In this document: positions 38,401 to 46,599 of the stretch, piece after piece
Layout: every line of letters starts with the position of its first letter
Numbering within the stretch: the stretch's first letter is position 1
Program-made: the position numbers and the translations under genes
The notes under the pieces: generated by a model
Seen by the model: only the letters and a program-made list of their open reading frames with translations
What the model was told of the DNA's origin: nothing
The model's database searches: none
Assembly: GCF_003597395.2 (NCBI RefSeq)
Contig: NC_133773.1
Span: 126,006,415 to 126,070,414 of the forward strand
Source of the DNA: Chelonoidis abingdonii
Lineage: Eukaryota > Chordata > Testudines > Testudinidae
DNA length: 64,000 bases
Direction: 5' to 3'

Positions 38401-41400
38401 TGACAGCCCTGGTTTGGTCAGGTGAGATAGAGATACAAACCTAGCTATCAAATGGCATGCTGGAAGTGCCTCTGCCCGTACCACCCTGCAGGCCCCACGT
38501 ACTCATTGCATAGAGAGGATACTAGATGGAACACTATGGAACGCCATATGGCAGAACCCTCAAGCAGGAAGAGAAAATGCCCAACACTGGGAACTCTGGA
38601 AACAGTCCTCAAGGAAGGAACAAGGTCACCTGAGAGCAAGTCGTGAGCAGTGCTGTCAGATCTAACACTCCTGGCATCTTCATCCACTGCAAGGAGATCA
38701 TCTACCAACATCACTATTGCAGTCTCTTCTGAGTACCCAGGCTTGTGCCCAAACTGATAGGGTTAAAGAAATCTGAGGCATCTAGGTTCCCGCAGAGTTC
38801 ACTCACCACCACATTCTCTCTAATCCTAACCCAAAATAGAAGATCAGGAAGAGGACAATTGATTGTTGTTTTCTTGAACTAAGGCTGCACAAAAGCCTCC
38901 TTAAGGAGGGCAGGTTGCTGATCTCTCTAAAGAGAAGCACTGACCATCTCTGTTAGCAGTGGAACCAGTTCTTTCACACTGGTTTGATCAGCAAGGAAAA
39001 ACCTGGGTCCAAAGCAGTGGTTGTTACATAATATCCTTGCACAAAATACACAGAGAAACCATAGCTGCTGTATCATGCACTGAAGACTGACCCCTTTGTT
39101 TCATTACAACCTCCAGTATTAGTAATGGTTGCTTAGGGATAATAAGAAGACAGAAAATGCTGTTTCTTATTATAACTTGACTTGATGCTGTTTATACTCA
39201 TATCTGTGTATCTACATATTGACATGTGCATGTATCATTAACCTTTCTTTTTAAAACCTATAGTTTCTCTACCTAACTCTGGTCAAATCAAAGAAGATGT
39301 AAAAATTCATTCTCTAACGAGCACGTGAAGCCCTCCTGCAATTCAGTGAAGAGCAGTATTTGCACAGAGAACCTCACAGAAGCTATGTAATGCTGTTTTG
39401 GCATTGAGCTGCAGCATGTGAAAGCTGATGAACAAGCACTCACAGCAAGCGCTATTAATTATATTTTCCCAACGAAGAAGTCATGTTCAGCAACCATTGT
39501 CACCTCCTCAGTGGAGAGGAAAAACTACTAAGGAAGCAGAGTGCTTAGTGGATGGGGAGTGAGTGAGCTGTGAGTGGTATAAAACAGCAAATCTGACATG
39601 CACAGAAACCAGGATTCAAGTGCAGAGGGGGAAAAAAAGGGTCTTGTTCAAAGAACTAACTAATTGGTGCAGCACTTTTCCTTGCACAGGCTCAGCCAGT
39701 CAGAAGGGAACAGTAATGGGAATTCTGAGGAGCCTGGGGGCCCTAGCAAGAGCTCTGGGACCAATCTTGTCAGCAGCAGGTAAGCGGTGCACACTCCTCC
39801 ACCACCCTGGCAATATAAAATGTAATTCTTTGGCTCCTTCAGCCTGGCGACCATTAGGAAGTTCCAGGGAAGGGACCATAGAGAGAAACAGGTGGGACGT
39901 GGCAACGGGAATGTAGACATGATTGAGTAGTAAATTGCATGTCTTTGCCGAACATTCCTAACTGTTGCAAGTTAAGAGACAAGTTATACCCTCCTGGGGG
40001 GTCTCCCACTGACTTCAACAGGAATTGCTCACACATGGGTCAAGGTACTCAAGATGGACTTTTAACGTCACTGCTGACCGGAGCTGCCAGGATCCCCTTT
40101 CGACCGGACATTCCGGTTGAAAAACCAGATGCCTGGCCACCCTAAGCTCAGCTGACTAAAGGTCGGGCTGTGTAGTGCAGACACTTGAGGTGGAACCTGG
40201 GATCTGAAACCCAATGGAGGGAGAGGGTTGTAGGGTTCCCGTATTTCAGGTTCCCAAAAAGCAACCCAGACGTATGGTAACCTTAGTCGCAGAGCCCTGG
40301 GTCCTGCCCGAGCAAGACTGTCAACACTGCTACTCCTAGCCCCACCCAGCAAGCTGCATGAGCCAGAGTCAGTTGAGCTGTGGTTTGAGTCTTGCTGCTG
40401 TGGATTTTTTTGTTTCTTTGCTTACAGCTGCAGTGTCAATGTCCTGGGAGGTCTAACAGGCCCAGAGTAGGAGGGAGAGGCGCGTTGGGTCTAAGCCTGG
40501 CTCCGCCAGATTCCGCCCATCCAGTGTTTAAATGCACAGAAAAGTTTTTTTATGTGAAGTATGTCCCGAGGCCTTTTAGTAGGTTGCAGAACTGAACCCT
40601 GCGCTGTAGTTGATCTAGCAAAGTAAACCAGGGATTAAGCCCTGGAGTCAGAAACAGACTTGCGCACCCAAGTGTAAGTCTCAGTTTTAGGCTCCACTGT
40701 GATTCACAAAACTGCTGTTGCACCTTGTAGGCACCTAAGTTTGTGCAGTAAAAAGTTCCATCGGTGCTTGTATTTTTGCTGCTGGGCCTGCACAATCACT
40801 GCTTCCTTCTAGGCATAGACTGGGGCCACATCTGGGAATAGAAATTATATGGTGGGCCATGAATGCTCAAAAAATTGGGGCTGGGGTGTGAGCGCTGGCT
40901 GGGGGTATGGGCTCTGGGATGGGGCCAGAAATGAGGAGTTCAGGGTGCAGGAGGGGGGGCTCCAGGCTGGCGGGTGGTGAGGGCTCTGGCTGGGGTGCAG
41001 GCTCTAGGGCTGGGGCTGGGGATGAGGGGTTTGGGGTGCAGGCGGGTGCTTTGGGCTGGGATCAAGAGGTTCAGAGGACGGGAGGAGGATCAGGGCTGGG
41101 ATGTAGGGGAGAGGCTCAGGGGTGCAGGCTCTGGGCGGAACTTACCTCAAATGGCTCACTGAAGCAGCCGCATGTCCCTTCTCCGGCTCCTATGTGGAGG
41201 CGTGCCCTGTCCGCAGGCACAGCCCCTCCAGCTTCGATTGGCTGCGGTTTCTGGCCAATGCAAGCTGCGGGGGGCAGTGCTTGGGGTGGAGGCAGCGTGC
41301 AGTCCCCTGGCTGCCCCTACGCATAGGAGCCGGATGGGGACCCTGCTGCTGTTTCCGGGACCTGGGTGGAGTGGCTCCTGCCCCTGCTTCCCAGCTGGAG

Positions 41401-44400
41401 TGCCAGAGCTGGGCAAGCCCCCGACTCCACTTCCCAATGGGAGCTCAGGGGCTGGATTAAACCAGCTGGCAGGCCAGATCCAGCCCACAGGCGATAGTTT
41501 GCCCATCCCTGGCCTAGCACCTGCCTAAGCCCCAGAGCCAGTCAGGCATTGGCTACGTGTTCCTCTGCCTAACACTGACAAGGTCAAGTTGAGTAGGTGT
41601 TCTCTGAGCAGGAGCCTTCGCATGAATCAGCCAGGGAAGGTGGGGAGTAGGCAGGCTATCCTCATAACATTTAGCTCATCTGGGATGTTGGAGAACTCCT
41701 ACTAGTTCAATTCCCCCTTTTACTTGCTTTGAACAGGGCTCTGCCACCTCTCAGGTGAGTGCTCTAACCACTGGGCTATGAGATTGTCTGATACAGGTCT
41801 CCCTCACCCTTGCCTGTTGAAGCCGTTGCACTGTGGATAAATAATTACATTAATTGAGCATGCAAGAGAGAGCGAGCATGCAAGCGTAAGAATGATTATG
41901 TTGCCTCAGGGTCCTTCAGGCTCCGGCTTCTTTTATTATATGTGCACAGTGGGACTGCTACCAGTTGTTCTGTACCGTCTACTGCCAGAGTAAACTGGCA
42001 ATGAAATGACGGTTATCTCTCCCTCTCTGTACTGTCCGCTGCTATCATGAGTGCCCCTGGCTGAAATCGGCCGGGGGCGCGACGCAAAAGCAAAATTGGG
42101 ATTGACTCACTTGGGACTGAGTCAGTACCTCCCTTATGTTTTCTAACAATAGAGTCAGTCCTGCCTAGTATAAGGGACTAGTGTATTAGAGGACCAGTGT
42201 ACCAGAGCACAGCAGCTCCGTGTCAGTATTCACAGGGGGTGCCCCTGCAACAACCCCACCCGTTGCTTCCCTCCTCCCCCAACCTTCCTGGGCTACCGTG
42301 GCAGTGTCCCCCCCCCTTTGTGTCATGAAGTTATAAAGAATGCAGGAATAAGAAACAGAGACTTGTTAGTGAGATAAAATGAGGGGGAGGCAGCCTCCCG
42401 GGGCTATGACAGTCCAGGCAGTACAGAATCTTTTCTTTACACAGGAAAGGGAGGGGGCTGATGAAGCTCAGCCCCCAGTTGCTATGATGAAGACAGTTAC
42501 CAGCCGTTCTGTACCATCTACTGGGAGTAACTGGGAGTCATTCCCATTTTTACCCAGGCGCCCCCGGCCAGCCTCACCTGAGGCCAGCCAGGAGCACTCA
42601 CGGGCTGATGGCGACGACGGATATCAGTCATATTGTACCGTCTACCACCGGGGAGGGGGAGAGGAGCGGATAGTGCTCTTCACTGCTGCAGCATCGCGTC
42701 TACCAGCAGCATTCAGTACACATAGGGTGACATTGAAAGAAGTCAAGAAATGATTTCTTTCCCTTTTCTTTCACGTGGTGGTGGGGGGGAAAGAAACTGA
42801 GGAGCTATTCCCTGAACCACGCCAGACACTGTGTTTGAACCTACAGACATTGGGAGCTCAGCCAAGAATGCAAATACTTTTCAGAGACTGCTGTGGACTG
42901 TGGGATAGCTGGAGTCCTCAGTACCCCCTCCATCCATGAGCGTCCATTTGAGTCTCTGGCTTCCCGTTACGCTTGTCACGCAGCGCTGTGTATCCTGGAG
43001 ATTTTTTTTCAAACGCTTTGGCATTTCGTGTTCTGTAATGGAGCTCTGATACAACAGATTTGTCTCCCCATACAGCGATCAGATCTAGTATCTCCCGTAC
43101 GGTCCATGCTGGAGCTCTTTTTGGATTTGAGACTGCATCGCCACCCGTGCTGATCAGAGCTCCACGCTGGGCAAACAGGAAATGTAATTCAAAAGTTCGC
43201 GGGGCTTTTCCTGTTTACCTGCCCGCTGCATCCGAGTTCAGATTGCTGTCCAAAGCGGTCAGTGGTGCACTGTGGGATACCGCCCGGAGGCCAATAACGT
43301 CGATTTCCGTCCACACTAACCGTAATCCGATATGTTAATATCGAATTTAGCGCTACTCCTCTCGTCGGGGAGGAGTACAGAAATTGATTTAAAGAGCCCT
43401 TTATATCGATATAAAGGGCGTTGTAGTGTGGACGGGTACAGCATTAAATCGATTTAACGCACTTTAAATCGATTTAAACCTGTAGTGTAGACCAGGCCTG
43501 AGAATCACTAACAGGCATAGACACCTAGGTCCCTCAGAGGGGTGGAGTTTAGCTTCTCCGCCTCCCCAATCAGCATCTCCTACTGGCTAGCTTAGGCAGC
43601 TCCCTACATGGCATGCTGGTGCAAGCGAATCATAGGCTGTAGTGCCTGTCTCTTCCCGGTCATTGTACAGGGGGCCTGAGGGCCTAACTCAGCTTTGTGG
43701 AATGACGTGTGATTTTCTACCTGCCTCAACTTTAGGCCTTGTGACATTTAATACTTAGTCCTTCCATGAGTGCCAGGGAATGGCCTGTCGAGGGCTAAAA
43801 GAATAAGATATGGAAAAGCAGTGACGCCACAAGATATTGATTACTGTAAGTAATTAGGCTGGTACTTGACTAAGAAAGCATCCTGTGTAGAGCACCTAGG
43901 TTGACAGCAGCACTTAGCAAGTAGCAGACAGGCTAATTATTTGAATAGTACGGCTCCAAATTTCTTAAGTGTCTCAACTGTGTACTTCCATTTTCTTCAA
44001 CCGAGAAACATTGTGTTATATCTGTCAAAGCCCGAAGGGAAGAGCTGAGATGTGACTGGGGCAAGGATAGCAGTGCTAGGCTCCTAATCAGGCAGTTTTC
44101 ACCCCCTCCTGCCATGTTCAGGTTCTACCTTGGGAGAGTAGGGAGGAGGAAATCAGTCAGTTCTGGCTAGATCCATATTTACCATTTGATACCAGGAAGG
44201 TGGAAGATTTAATACGTACTTGATCTCAGCTTAAAACGTAGGTAGTATTGTAAAGGCTTGAAGTGGAGGCACGTGAGGGTCGGTTGCTATGGCAAGAAGG
44301 GGATAGCAGAAACAAGTGGTGGAGGATGGGATTCGGATGCAGATACAAATATGGACTCTGTATAGTGAAGGGAAGAAATGAGTTGAGTTTAGGAGCAGAT

Positions 44401-45404
44401 GCTCATTAGGAAGAAGCTGACAGCAGCAGTCTGCACTTGTGGATCCTGCTTCTCTCACATGGGCCCCCTGCTCCTGCCGTTGCCGTCATTCTGCACCCCT
44501 CTCACGCTCTTGCTGATGTGTTCCTTCTGGCTCTGTGCTGCTGGCTGTCTGCCAGCCCCAAGTCCTGCTAAGTGCAGCAGGAATGGCGGCAGCTCCGACT
44601 GTTTGGGACTGAGTAAACTAATGGGCTTCCAGTGAAATCTAAACAAGGCAAAGTAAGGGCGGGTGGGTACCGTAACAGTAGAACAATTGTCTGTGGCTGT
44701 AGAAAGTGAAAAGAATCTACCTAATTTTAAAACTTACCTTTTGAAAATCATTGTTTGTCTAGCTAGTGTAATGTAGGTACATAAGAACGACCACCCAGGG
44801 TCAGACCATCTAGCCCAATCGTCCGACAGTGGCCAGTACAGTGTGTACAGAACACGGCAGTTGAAATGATCCATCCCTGTCTTTCCCTCCAGGTTCCTGC
44901 CAGTCAGAGGTTTAGGGTTGCCCTAAGCATGGGGTTGCATCTGTGACCATCTTGTGCATTGATGAACCTATCCTCCATGAACTTATCTAACTCTGTTTTG
45001 GCCAAAAGTATAACTGGGTTCATCACAGCATTCCATGGCAGTGAGTTCCACAGGTTAATTTAATAATAAGGGGACTACTTTCAGCCAGGGTGTTAGCCAG
45101 ATGCTACTTACAGCCACTCTTTGGTCATGGGGAAGGAATCATAGGTGCAAATCCAAATAGTTACACCTCTAATTACCTATAACATGCAACTACTCAAATT
45201 TGTACCAAGGCTGCCCAGGAAGTCACTTTGAAAAACCTTGGTAATGTGTACAATGAAGGTAGCCTCCTAAGAACTAAATATCTTATTTCTTTTGCAGTTT
45301 ATTGGCTGGCAGGAGCTGAGGTTTGCTTCACTGTTTGTGCAGTTTTGTTCCTGCTTCCCCTCATTCTTCTTGGTTACATAAAGCAGCAAACAAAGGAGGA
45401 ATAA
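14251..45404 (+). CDS. MFSD10: MFSD10 major facilitator transporter (13 coding exons)
   Basis: MFSD10 (TETRAN) is a 12-transmembrane major facilitator superfamily protein reported as an organic-anion exporter. The exons listed separately join in phase into 473 residues, close to the human protein (about 455). Residues 1-35 are a hydrophilic N-terminus; the first helix starts at about 36 (VITIVFLALLVDLLGF). The MFS loop 2-3 signature G-x-x-x-D-x-x-G-R-R sits at 120-129 (GAASDCLGRR). Later conserved blocks are GGISKGNVSLSTAIIADLHS, VAFSLGFTVGPMIGAY, LPETLPKEKR, FSGLEYTLSFLTHQRFQF and KGTVMGILRSLGALARALGP. All introns are GT-AG. I chose the ATG at 14251 because it splices in frame to exon 2; in-frame ATGs at 19586, 19592 and 19598 are alternatives. 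Introns are full of transposons, but no exon is disrupted. The gene converges on ADD1. Confidence 0.95.
14536..14632 (+). repeat. Reptile interspersed repeat, single (non-palindromic) copy 3
   Basis: AAAAGCAACAGAGAGTCCTGTG, CACCTCAAGACTAACAG, ATTGGAGCATGAGCTTTC and GGGTGAATGCCCACTTC match one arm of the palindromic copies at 10241 and 13395. It lies in intron 1 of MFSD10. Confidence 0.7.
15100..15695 (-). mobile_element. Possible LTR-like fragment in MFSD10 intron 1
   Basis: Read on the - strand, there is a TATA-like CTGTATAAAGA near 15570 and an AATAAA signal (TTTATT on +) near 15350, about 220 bp downstream. That spacing suits a retroviral-type LTR. I could not define TG..CA ends or a target duplication, so this is a weak call. 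Confidence 0.3.
15697..16060. repeat. Possible hAT-like repeat fragment
   Basis: CAGTGCTGTAACTAGGCATAG followed by GGCGCCTAGGATGAGCAAG resembles the left end of reptilian hAT MITEs. No clear right terminus was found. Confidence 0.3.
16060..18700. other. AT-rich intron 1 sequence
   Basis: Very AT-rich. It holds a poly-T run (about 17180-17200) and a fold-back repeat at about 17929-18055. No exon candidates with good splice sites were found. Confidence 0.45.
17929..18055. repeat. Fold-back 'TATTTAGGTGCCTAAA' family repeat
   Basis: CAAAGGTATCTAGGTGTCTAAAG at the left is mirrored by CTTTAGGCATCTAAATACC at the right. The same family is at about 23781-23975 and 27445-27760. Confidence 0.55.
18700..18830 (+). 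repeat. SINE/CR1-like 3' tail repeat
   Basis: AGACTGTAAACTCATTAGGACA, AGCATAATGGGACCCCAACC, TGGGGTCCTCAGGTGCT and an AATAATAAAAATA tail match the family seen at 9300. Confidence 0.6.
19567..19759 (+). CDS. MFSD10: MFSD10 coding exon 2
   Basis: Acceptor TATGTTGTTTCAG ends at 19566; the donor GTAAGTAAG begins at 19760. It encodes residues 5-69, including the hydrophilic N-terminus and the first membrane helix (ITIVFLALLVDLLGFTLILP). It ends in phase 0. Confidence 0.95.
21146..21269. mobile_element. Short hAT-like MITE (124 bp)
   Basis: The ends TAGGGTGACCAG and GTCTGGTCAGCCTA are inverted repeats. The flanks are a perfect 8-bp TCCCTAAG duplication (21138-21145 and 21270-21277). The interior has the 'ATAGGGACAGTCCTGAT' motif and a T-run. 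It lies in intron 2. Confidence 0.85.
21312..21408 (+). CDS. MFSD10: MFSD10 coding exon 3
   Basis: Acceptor CTCCTTGTAG, donor GTATGA at 21409. It encodes DGFYLSLQHGVDWFAAVFGV and the ERKYNTVLFGG segment, both typical of MFSD10. It ends in phase 1. Confidence 0.95.
22365..22495 (+). repeat. SINE/CR1-like tail ending in an (AAT)n microsatellite
   Basis: It holds CTTGGACGGTAAATCTCATCAGG, GCACAGCACTTAGCATAATGG and then about eight AAT units (22468-22493). Confidence 0.6.
22500..23520. other. Intron 3 sequence without recognised features
   Basis: It contains a chance 167-codon frame (22558-23061, +) with no family resemblance, and T-rich stretches. No exon signal. Confidence 0.4.
23529..23632 (+). 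CDS. MFSD10: MFSD10 coding exon 4
   Basis: Acceptor CTTTTCCAG, donor GTATGT at 23633. It encodes residues 102-136 with the MFS loop 2-3 signature GAASDCLGRRP. It ends in phase 0. Confidence 0.95.
23781..23975. repeat. Fold-back 'TATTTAGGTGCC' family repeat
   Basis: GGGCCAGATTTTAAAAGG, GTATTTAGGTGCCTAAAGG and GGCACCTAGTGGGATTTTC are followed by mirrored motifs near 23940-23970. Same family as 17929-18055. Confidence 0.55.
23990..24115 (-). repeat. MIR-like SINE 3' fragment
   Basis: TTCTGCATCTGTATAATAGGG, ATAATAATATTATGTACTCC and CCTTGGGATCTTTGATTGGG resemble the MIR 3' region in the same order. Confidence 0.5.
24791..24949 (+). CDS. MFSD10: MFSD10 coding exon 5
   Basis: Acceptor TTCTCTCTGCAG, donor GTGAGT at 24950. 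It encodes residues 137-189: VGLIASYALWAISRSF, then RVLGGISKGNVSLSTAIIAD, the highly conserved helix 4-5 region. It ends in phase 0. Confidence 0.95.
24985..25034 (-). repeat. MIR-like SINE, left part, interrupted by a hAT element
   Basis: TTTTCATTTTCAAAGCGCTTTCC and ACACAATAATCCTCACTATA continue after the inserted hAT element at 25398, so the SINE was split by the insertion. Confidence 0.6.
25043..25397. mobile_element. GC-rich non-autonomous hAT transposon nested in a MIR
   Basis: The termini CAGGGCCGGCGC and GCGCCGGTCCTG are inverted repeats with one mismatch. The flanks are an 8-bp duplication, ACTATACT at 25035-25042 and ACTATAGT at 25398-25405 (one mismatch). The interior contains GGCGGCATTTTG and repeated GGAGCTGCCG-AGTCGTGCCTGCGG motifs in both orientations, so it can fold back on itself. 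It lies in intron 5 of MFSD10. Confidence 0.88.
25398..25560 (-). repeat. MIR-like SINE, right part
   Basis: CCTGTGTGGTAGGTAAG, CTTATTTTACAGATTGCAAA, TTGAGGCAGAAAGAGTAAGAG and GGGTTAGAACTTTGG follow the MIR order and continue the piece at 24985-25034. Confidence 0.6.
26545..26733 (+). CDS. MFSD10: MFSD10 coding exon 6
   Basis: Acceptor CTCAACAG, donor GTAAAA at 26734. It encodes residues 190-252: AMIGVAFSLGFTVGPMIGAY, a helix rich in Leu/Ala/Phe, then FLLPETLPKEKR at the start of the central cytoplasmic loop. It ends in phase 0. Confidence 0.95.
27445..27760. repeat. Fold-back 'TATTTAGGTGTCTAAA' repeats, two adjacent pieces
   Basis: It contains ATCAAATTGTCAAAAGCACA, TTAGACATCTAGGTGTTTATG, CTTTAGACACCTAAATACC and mirrored remnants, similar to 17929-18055 and 23781-23975. 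Confidence 0.5.
27868..27909. repeat. Right-end fragment of a hAT MITE
   Basis: TTGGGTGCCCTAAGCAGCCGC followed by TGAGGACGGCCCTG resembles the right end of CAGGGCCG-type hAT elements; the left end is missing. Confidence 0.45.
28980..29060 (+). repeat. SINE/CR1-like 3' tail repeat
   Basis: GAGACCTGATCTTCGGGGCTT, CTAGGTGCTAGTGTAATAC and an AATAATAATA tail match the family at 9300. Confidence 0.55.
29643..29751 (+). CDS. MFSD10: MFSD10 coding exon 7
   Basis: Acceptor CTCTTCTTAG, donor GTAAGT at 29752. It encodes part of the central loop (GFQAGSDLLSPLALFQFSAV, then TRGKDSPSRE), matching the human central loop that ends in ALLRFSAV. It runs from phase 0 to phase 1. Confidence 0.9.
30170..30412. 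repeat. Reptile DNA repeat with 'GGTGCTCAGCACCC' motif
   Basis: TTGGAGCACCCATCGGAAAA, GTGGGTGCTCAGCACCCACC and a long G-rich interior (GGGCAGAGGCCTCAGGGATG...). The same left-end motif recurs at 63925-64000. Class not certain; probably a degraded hAT-type element. Confidence 0.45.
30994..31276. mobile_element. Harbinger-type MITE (283 bp)
   Basis: The ends GGGCTGATCTACACTAC and GTACTGTAGACTTGCCC are inverted repeats sharing the CTACACTAC core with the full-length Harbinger at 2401. TAA precedes and TTA follows (a TWA duplication with one change). The interior has fold-back segments such as GCTCAGGGGTGTG / CACCCCCATGAGC. Confidence 0.75.
31469..31580 (+). CDS. MFSD10: MFSD10 coding exon 8
   Basis: Acceptor TTTTATTTAG, donor GTACAG at 31581. 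It encodes LGLVYFLYLFLFSGLEYTLS and FLTHQRFQFNS, among the best conserved MFSD10 segments. It runs from phase 1 to phase 2. Confidence 0.95.
33126..33234 (+). CDS. MFSD10: MFSD10 coding exon 9
   Basis: Acceptor CCCCTTCTAG, donor GTATAT at 33235. It encodes MQQGKMFFFIGMTMAVIQGG and CEIKAIKR, ending at residue 362. It runs from phase 2 to phase 0. Confidence 0.95.
33665..33790 (+). repeat. MIR-like SINE 5' fragment
   Basis: TGTGGTTTAGTGGTGGAACAC, AGGACTAAGAGGCAAGAACTCC and TAATCCCATCTCTGACTGCC follow the tRNA-like head and core of MIR. Confidence 0.55.
34524..34614 (+). CDS. MFSD10: MFSD10 coding exon 10
   Basis: Acceptor with a long T-run ending in TAG at 34523; donor GTGAGC at 34615. It encodes a membrane helix pair (AIMLLIPAFLLIGWAG, LSAGLLLYSF). 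It ends in phase 1. Confidence 0.95.
36285..36332 (+). CDS. MFSD10: MFSD10 coding exon 11
   Basis: Acceptor CTTTTCCAG, donor GTAAGT at 36333. This 48-nt exon encodes AAIVVPCLSAVVSGYG, matching the human helix-11 region. Phase 1 at both ends. Confidence 0.93.
36599..38074. mobile_element. Non-autonomous hAT transposon (1.48 kb) with GC-rich core
   Basis: The termini CAGGGGTCGGCAACCT and AGGTTGCCGACCCCTG are perfect inverted repeats, flanked by a perfect 8-bp AGCTAATC duplication (36591-36598 and 38075-38082). The left 240 bp is AT-rich and non-coding; the core from about 36820 is extremely G/C-rich and carries minisatellite-like repeats. Frames of 168 and 188 codons in the core are by-products of that composition. 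It lies in intron 11 of MFSD10. Confidence 0.93.
37310..37700 (+). repeat. G-rich minisatellite inside the hAT element
   Basis: Imperfect repeats of GGGCTCAGGGCAGGG-x-CTGGGTGTGTGTG-type units, about 35-60 bp long, occupy this stretch. They are probably unstable in length. Confidence 0.6.
38090..39650. other. Remainder of MFSD10 intron 11
   Basis: The part from 38280 to 39010 reads like an old degraded interspersed repeat (TTGCAGTCTCTTCTGAGTAC and AAAGCCTCCTTAAGGAGGGC are motifs I associate with dispersed amniote repeats), but I cannot name the family. No exon. Confidence 0.35.
39690..39779 (+). CDS. MFSD10: MFSD10 coding exon 12
   Basis: Acceptor TTCCTTGCACAG, donor GTAAGC at 39780. It encodes SQKGTVMGILRSLGALARAL and GPILSAA, nearly identical to the human helix 11-12 region. 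Phase 1 at both ends. Confidence 0.95.
40050..40390. repeat. Composite of degraded DNA repeats
   Basis: 40050-40144 contains TGCTGACCGGAGCTGCCAGG and TTTCGACCGGACATTCCGG ending CTGGCCACCCTA, the right end of a reptile DNA repeat. Beside it, GCTCAGCTGACT (40146) and AGTCAGTTGAGC (40367) look like the arms of a MITE related to 6722-6878. A third piece, TAGGGTTCCCGTATTTCAGG... to GGTAACCTTAG (40231-40287), is nested inside. Confidence 0.5.
40821..41511. mobile_element. Left-truncated GC-rich hAT transposon
   Basis: The right end AGTTTGCCCATCCCTG is a typical hAT terminus. The left part begins inside the element (TGGGGCCACATCTGGGAATAG) without its terminal CAGGG repeat. The interior has repeated GGGCTCTGG-TGGGG units, then the palindromic CCCCTCCAGCTTCGATTGGC / GGCCAATGCAAGCTGCGGGG segment. 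Frames here are compositional. Confidence 0.7.
41690..41815 (-). repeat. Short SINE-like repeat
   Basis: AGGTGAGTGCTCTAACCACTGGGCTATGAG is the reverse of a tRNA-derived SINE head, preceded by a degenerate segment. Family uncertain. Confidence 0.4.
41840..43498 (-). mobile_element. Second Harbinger element, truncated at the left
   Basis: The right end TGTAGTGTAGACCAGGCC and the subterminal ATCGATTTAA repeats match the right end of the element at 2401-6609, as does 43190-43330 (ATTCAAAAGTTCGC, TCCTGTTTACCTGCC, GGAGGCCAATAACGTCGATTTCCGTCC). A Myb-like gene remnant lies at about 42950-43138 on the - strand. No matching left terminus or duplication was found, so the left limit is approximate. 41840-42700 holds related, partly repeated CTACCAGTTGTTCTGTACC-type units. 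Confidence 0.75.
42950..43138 (-). pseudogene. Myb/SANT-like fragment of the second Harbinger
   Basis: The stretch that reads AGCGATCAGATCTAGTATCTC on the + strand is homologous to the APAWTAQEVLDLIA coding segment of the first element (about 6155-6205). The frame breaks within a short distance, so only a remnant remains. Confidence 0.6.
43505..45290. other. Intron 12 of MFSD10, right part
   Basis: Outside the repeat at 44778-45075, no exon or recognisable feature was seen. Confidence 0.4.
44778..45075 (+). repeat. Reptile/amniote interspersed repeat beginning ACATAAGAACG
   Basis: ACATAAGAACGACCACCCAGG, GGTCAGACCATCTAGCCCAA, CCGACAGTGGCCAGTAC, CTCCATGAACTTATCTAACTC and AGTGAGTTCCACAGGTTAA occur in the order of a very common sauropsid repeat. 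I cannot state its class with certainty. Confidence 0.6.
45298..45404 (+). CDS. MFSD10: MFSD10 terminal coding exon 13
   Basis: Acceptor TTTCTTTTGCAG. It encodes the last helix (VYWLAGAEVCFTVCAVLFLL, then PLILLGYIKQQTKEE) and ends with TAA at 45402-45404. The C-terminal tail is short and charged, as in other MFSD10 proteins. Confidence 0.95.
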
Positions 45405-46278
45405 TCAAAGAGAGGAGCAACATTATGACTAGTACAGAACTACTCATTTTCCAAGGGCCTGCTAAAGTGGTGGAGAGTCAGCTGTCAAGAAGCGATTTAA
45501 AATGGAACAATACTGTGTTTTGAGTTACTGGAAGGCCAACTCAAATTCCACTTGCCAGTATACACACCATTGTCACAAAATTGTTTTTTCTTACACACAG
45601 CCAATCCTCAAGGAGATGGAAACCCAGCTACAGTTATTCTCTCCAGCATTGCCTCTCAGTTTGACTAGCGTTGAGATCAGAAGTATCTGATTCAAGTGTG
45701 TGTCATTCAGCAAGTTGTATTCCTGCTACATAAAATGGTGACATCATACCAGCTACATGGGCAGAAAAAGATTGAATTCAACAAACTCAGACTCACTCCA
45801 CAACAGAATTTCATGCTTAAATTACCTACAGTTCCCAACCAGATGCTATATGTAAAATGCCATCATTTCTCAGAATCATGTGCACAGTATGGTTTTTGCA
45901 TATCCTTCCTGTGCCCATTTCATTTTAATCACTGGCTGCTCTTAGAGAATATGGATTAGCAGAGTTTTCAGGCACCTACATAGTGGAGAACTTGATCAAG
46001 ACCCAGCCACCTCAATTGGTTCATGGTGAGACAATATAACCCCTCCCCCATTTTGTGATCATATTGAGATTATTTTGTATACCCTTTGCACAGCCTCCCT
46101 CAGTTAGTGGAATTTGTTAGGGGCAGGTCTCTTTGGTAAAATTTATATCTAGTGCCTTAAGCTGGTGGGTTTTTTTTTTTTTTTTGGGTGGAGGTTGGTA
46201 CCCTGAGTTTTGTATGACCTGTGAGAAAGCCTTCTATCAATCTTGACTCCATTTATGATCCCTTGGCAGAACAGTAGG

Positions 46279-46284
46279 AATAAA
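46279..46284 (+). terminator. MFSD10: First canonical poly(A) signal after MFSD10
   Basis: AATAAA about 875 bp after the stop codon. Others follow near 46867 and 46912. Which is used cannot be decided from sequence. Confidence 0.35.
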
Positions 46285-46305
46285 CAAGTGACCTAACTGT
46301 TATAT

Positions 46306-46597
46306 ACACCTCTATCCCACTATAACACGACCCAATATAACACTGGTTCACATATAACGCGGTAGCAGCGGGGCTCTGGCGGTGCTTTAAAGGGTCTGGG
46401 GCTCTGGCTGCTGCAGGGAGCCCCGGGCCCTGCTGCTGCTACCCCAGGGCTCGGGCTCCCCACAGCGGCCGGAGTCCAGAGCTCTTTAAATCATCGCTGC
46501 AGCCCTGCCACCGCTACCCCAATATAACAGCATTTCACTTATACCACAGTAAGAATTTTTGGCTCCCAGTGTCCACGTTATATCGGGGTAGCGGTGT
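46306..46597. mobile_element. DNA transposon MITE, possibly Tc1/mariner-like
   Basis: ACACCTCTATCCCACTATAAC at the left and CGTTATATCGGGGTAGCGGTGT at the right are inverted repeats, with TATAACNCG motifs repeated internally. GC-rich centre, no coding capacity. The left flank is TA-rich (TATA), which would suit a TA-targeting family; the right flank is not clean. Confidence 0.65.
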
Positions 46598-46599
46598 CC

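Noticed and set aside
40907..41528. Overlapping frames of 110-140 codons on both strands
   Set aside because: Same compositional effect in the GC-rich hAT remnant 40821-41511.
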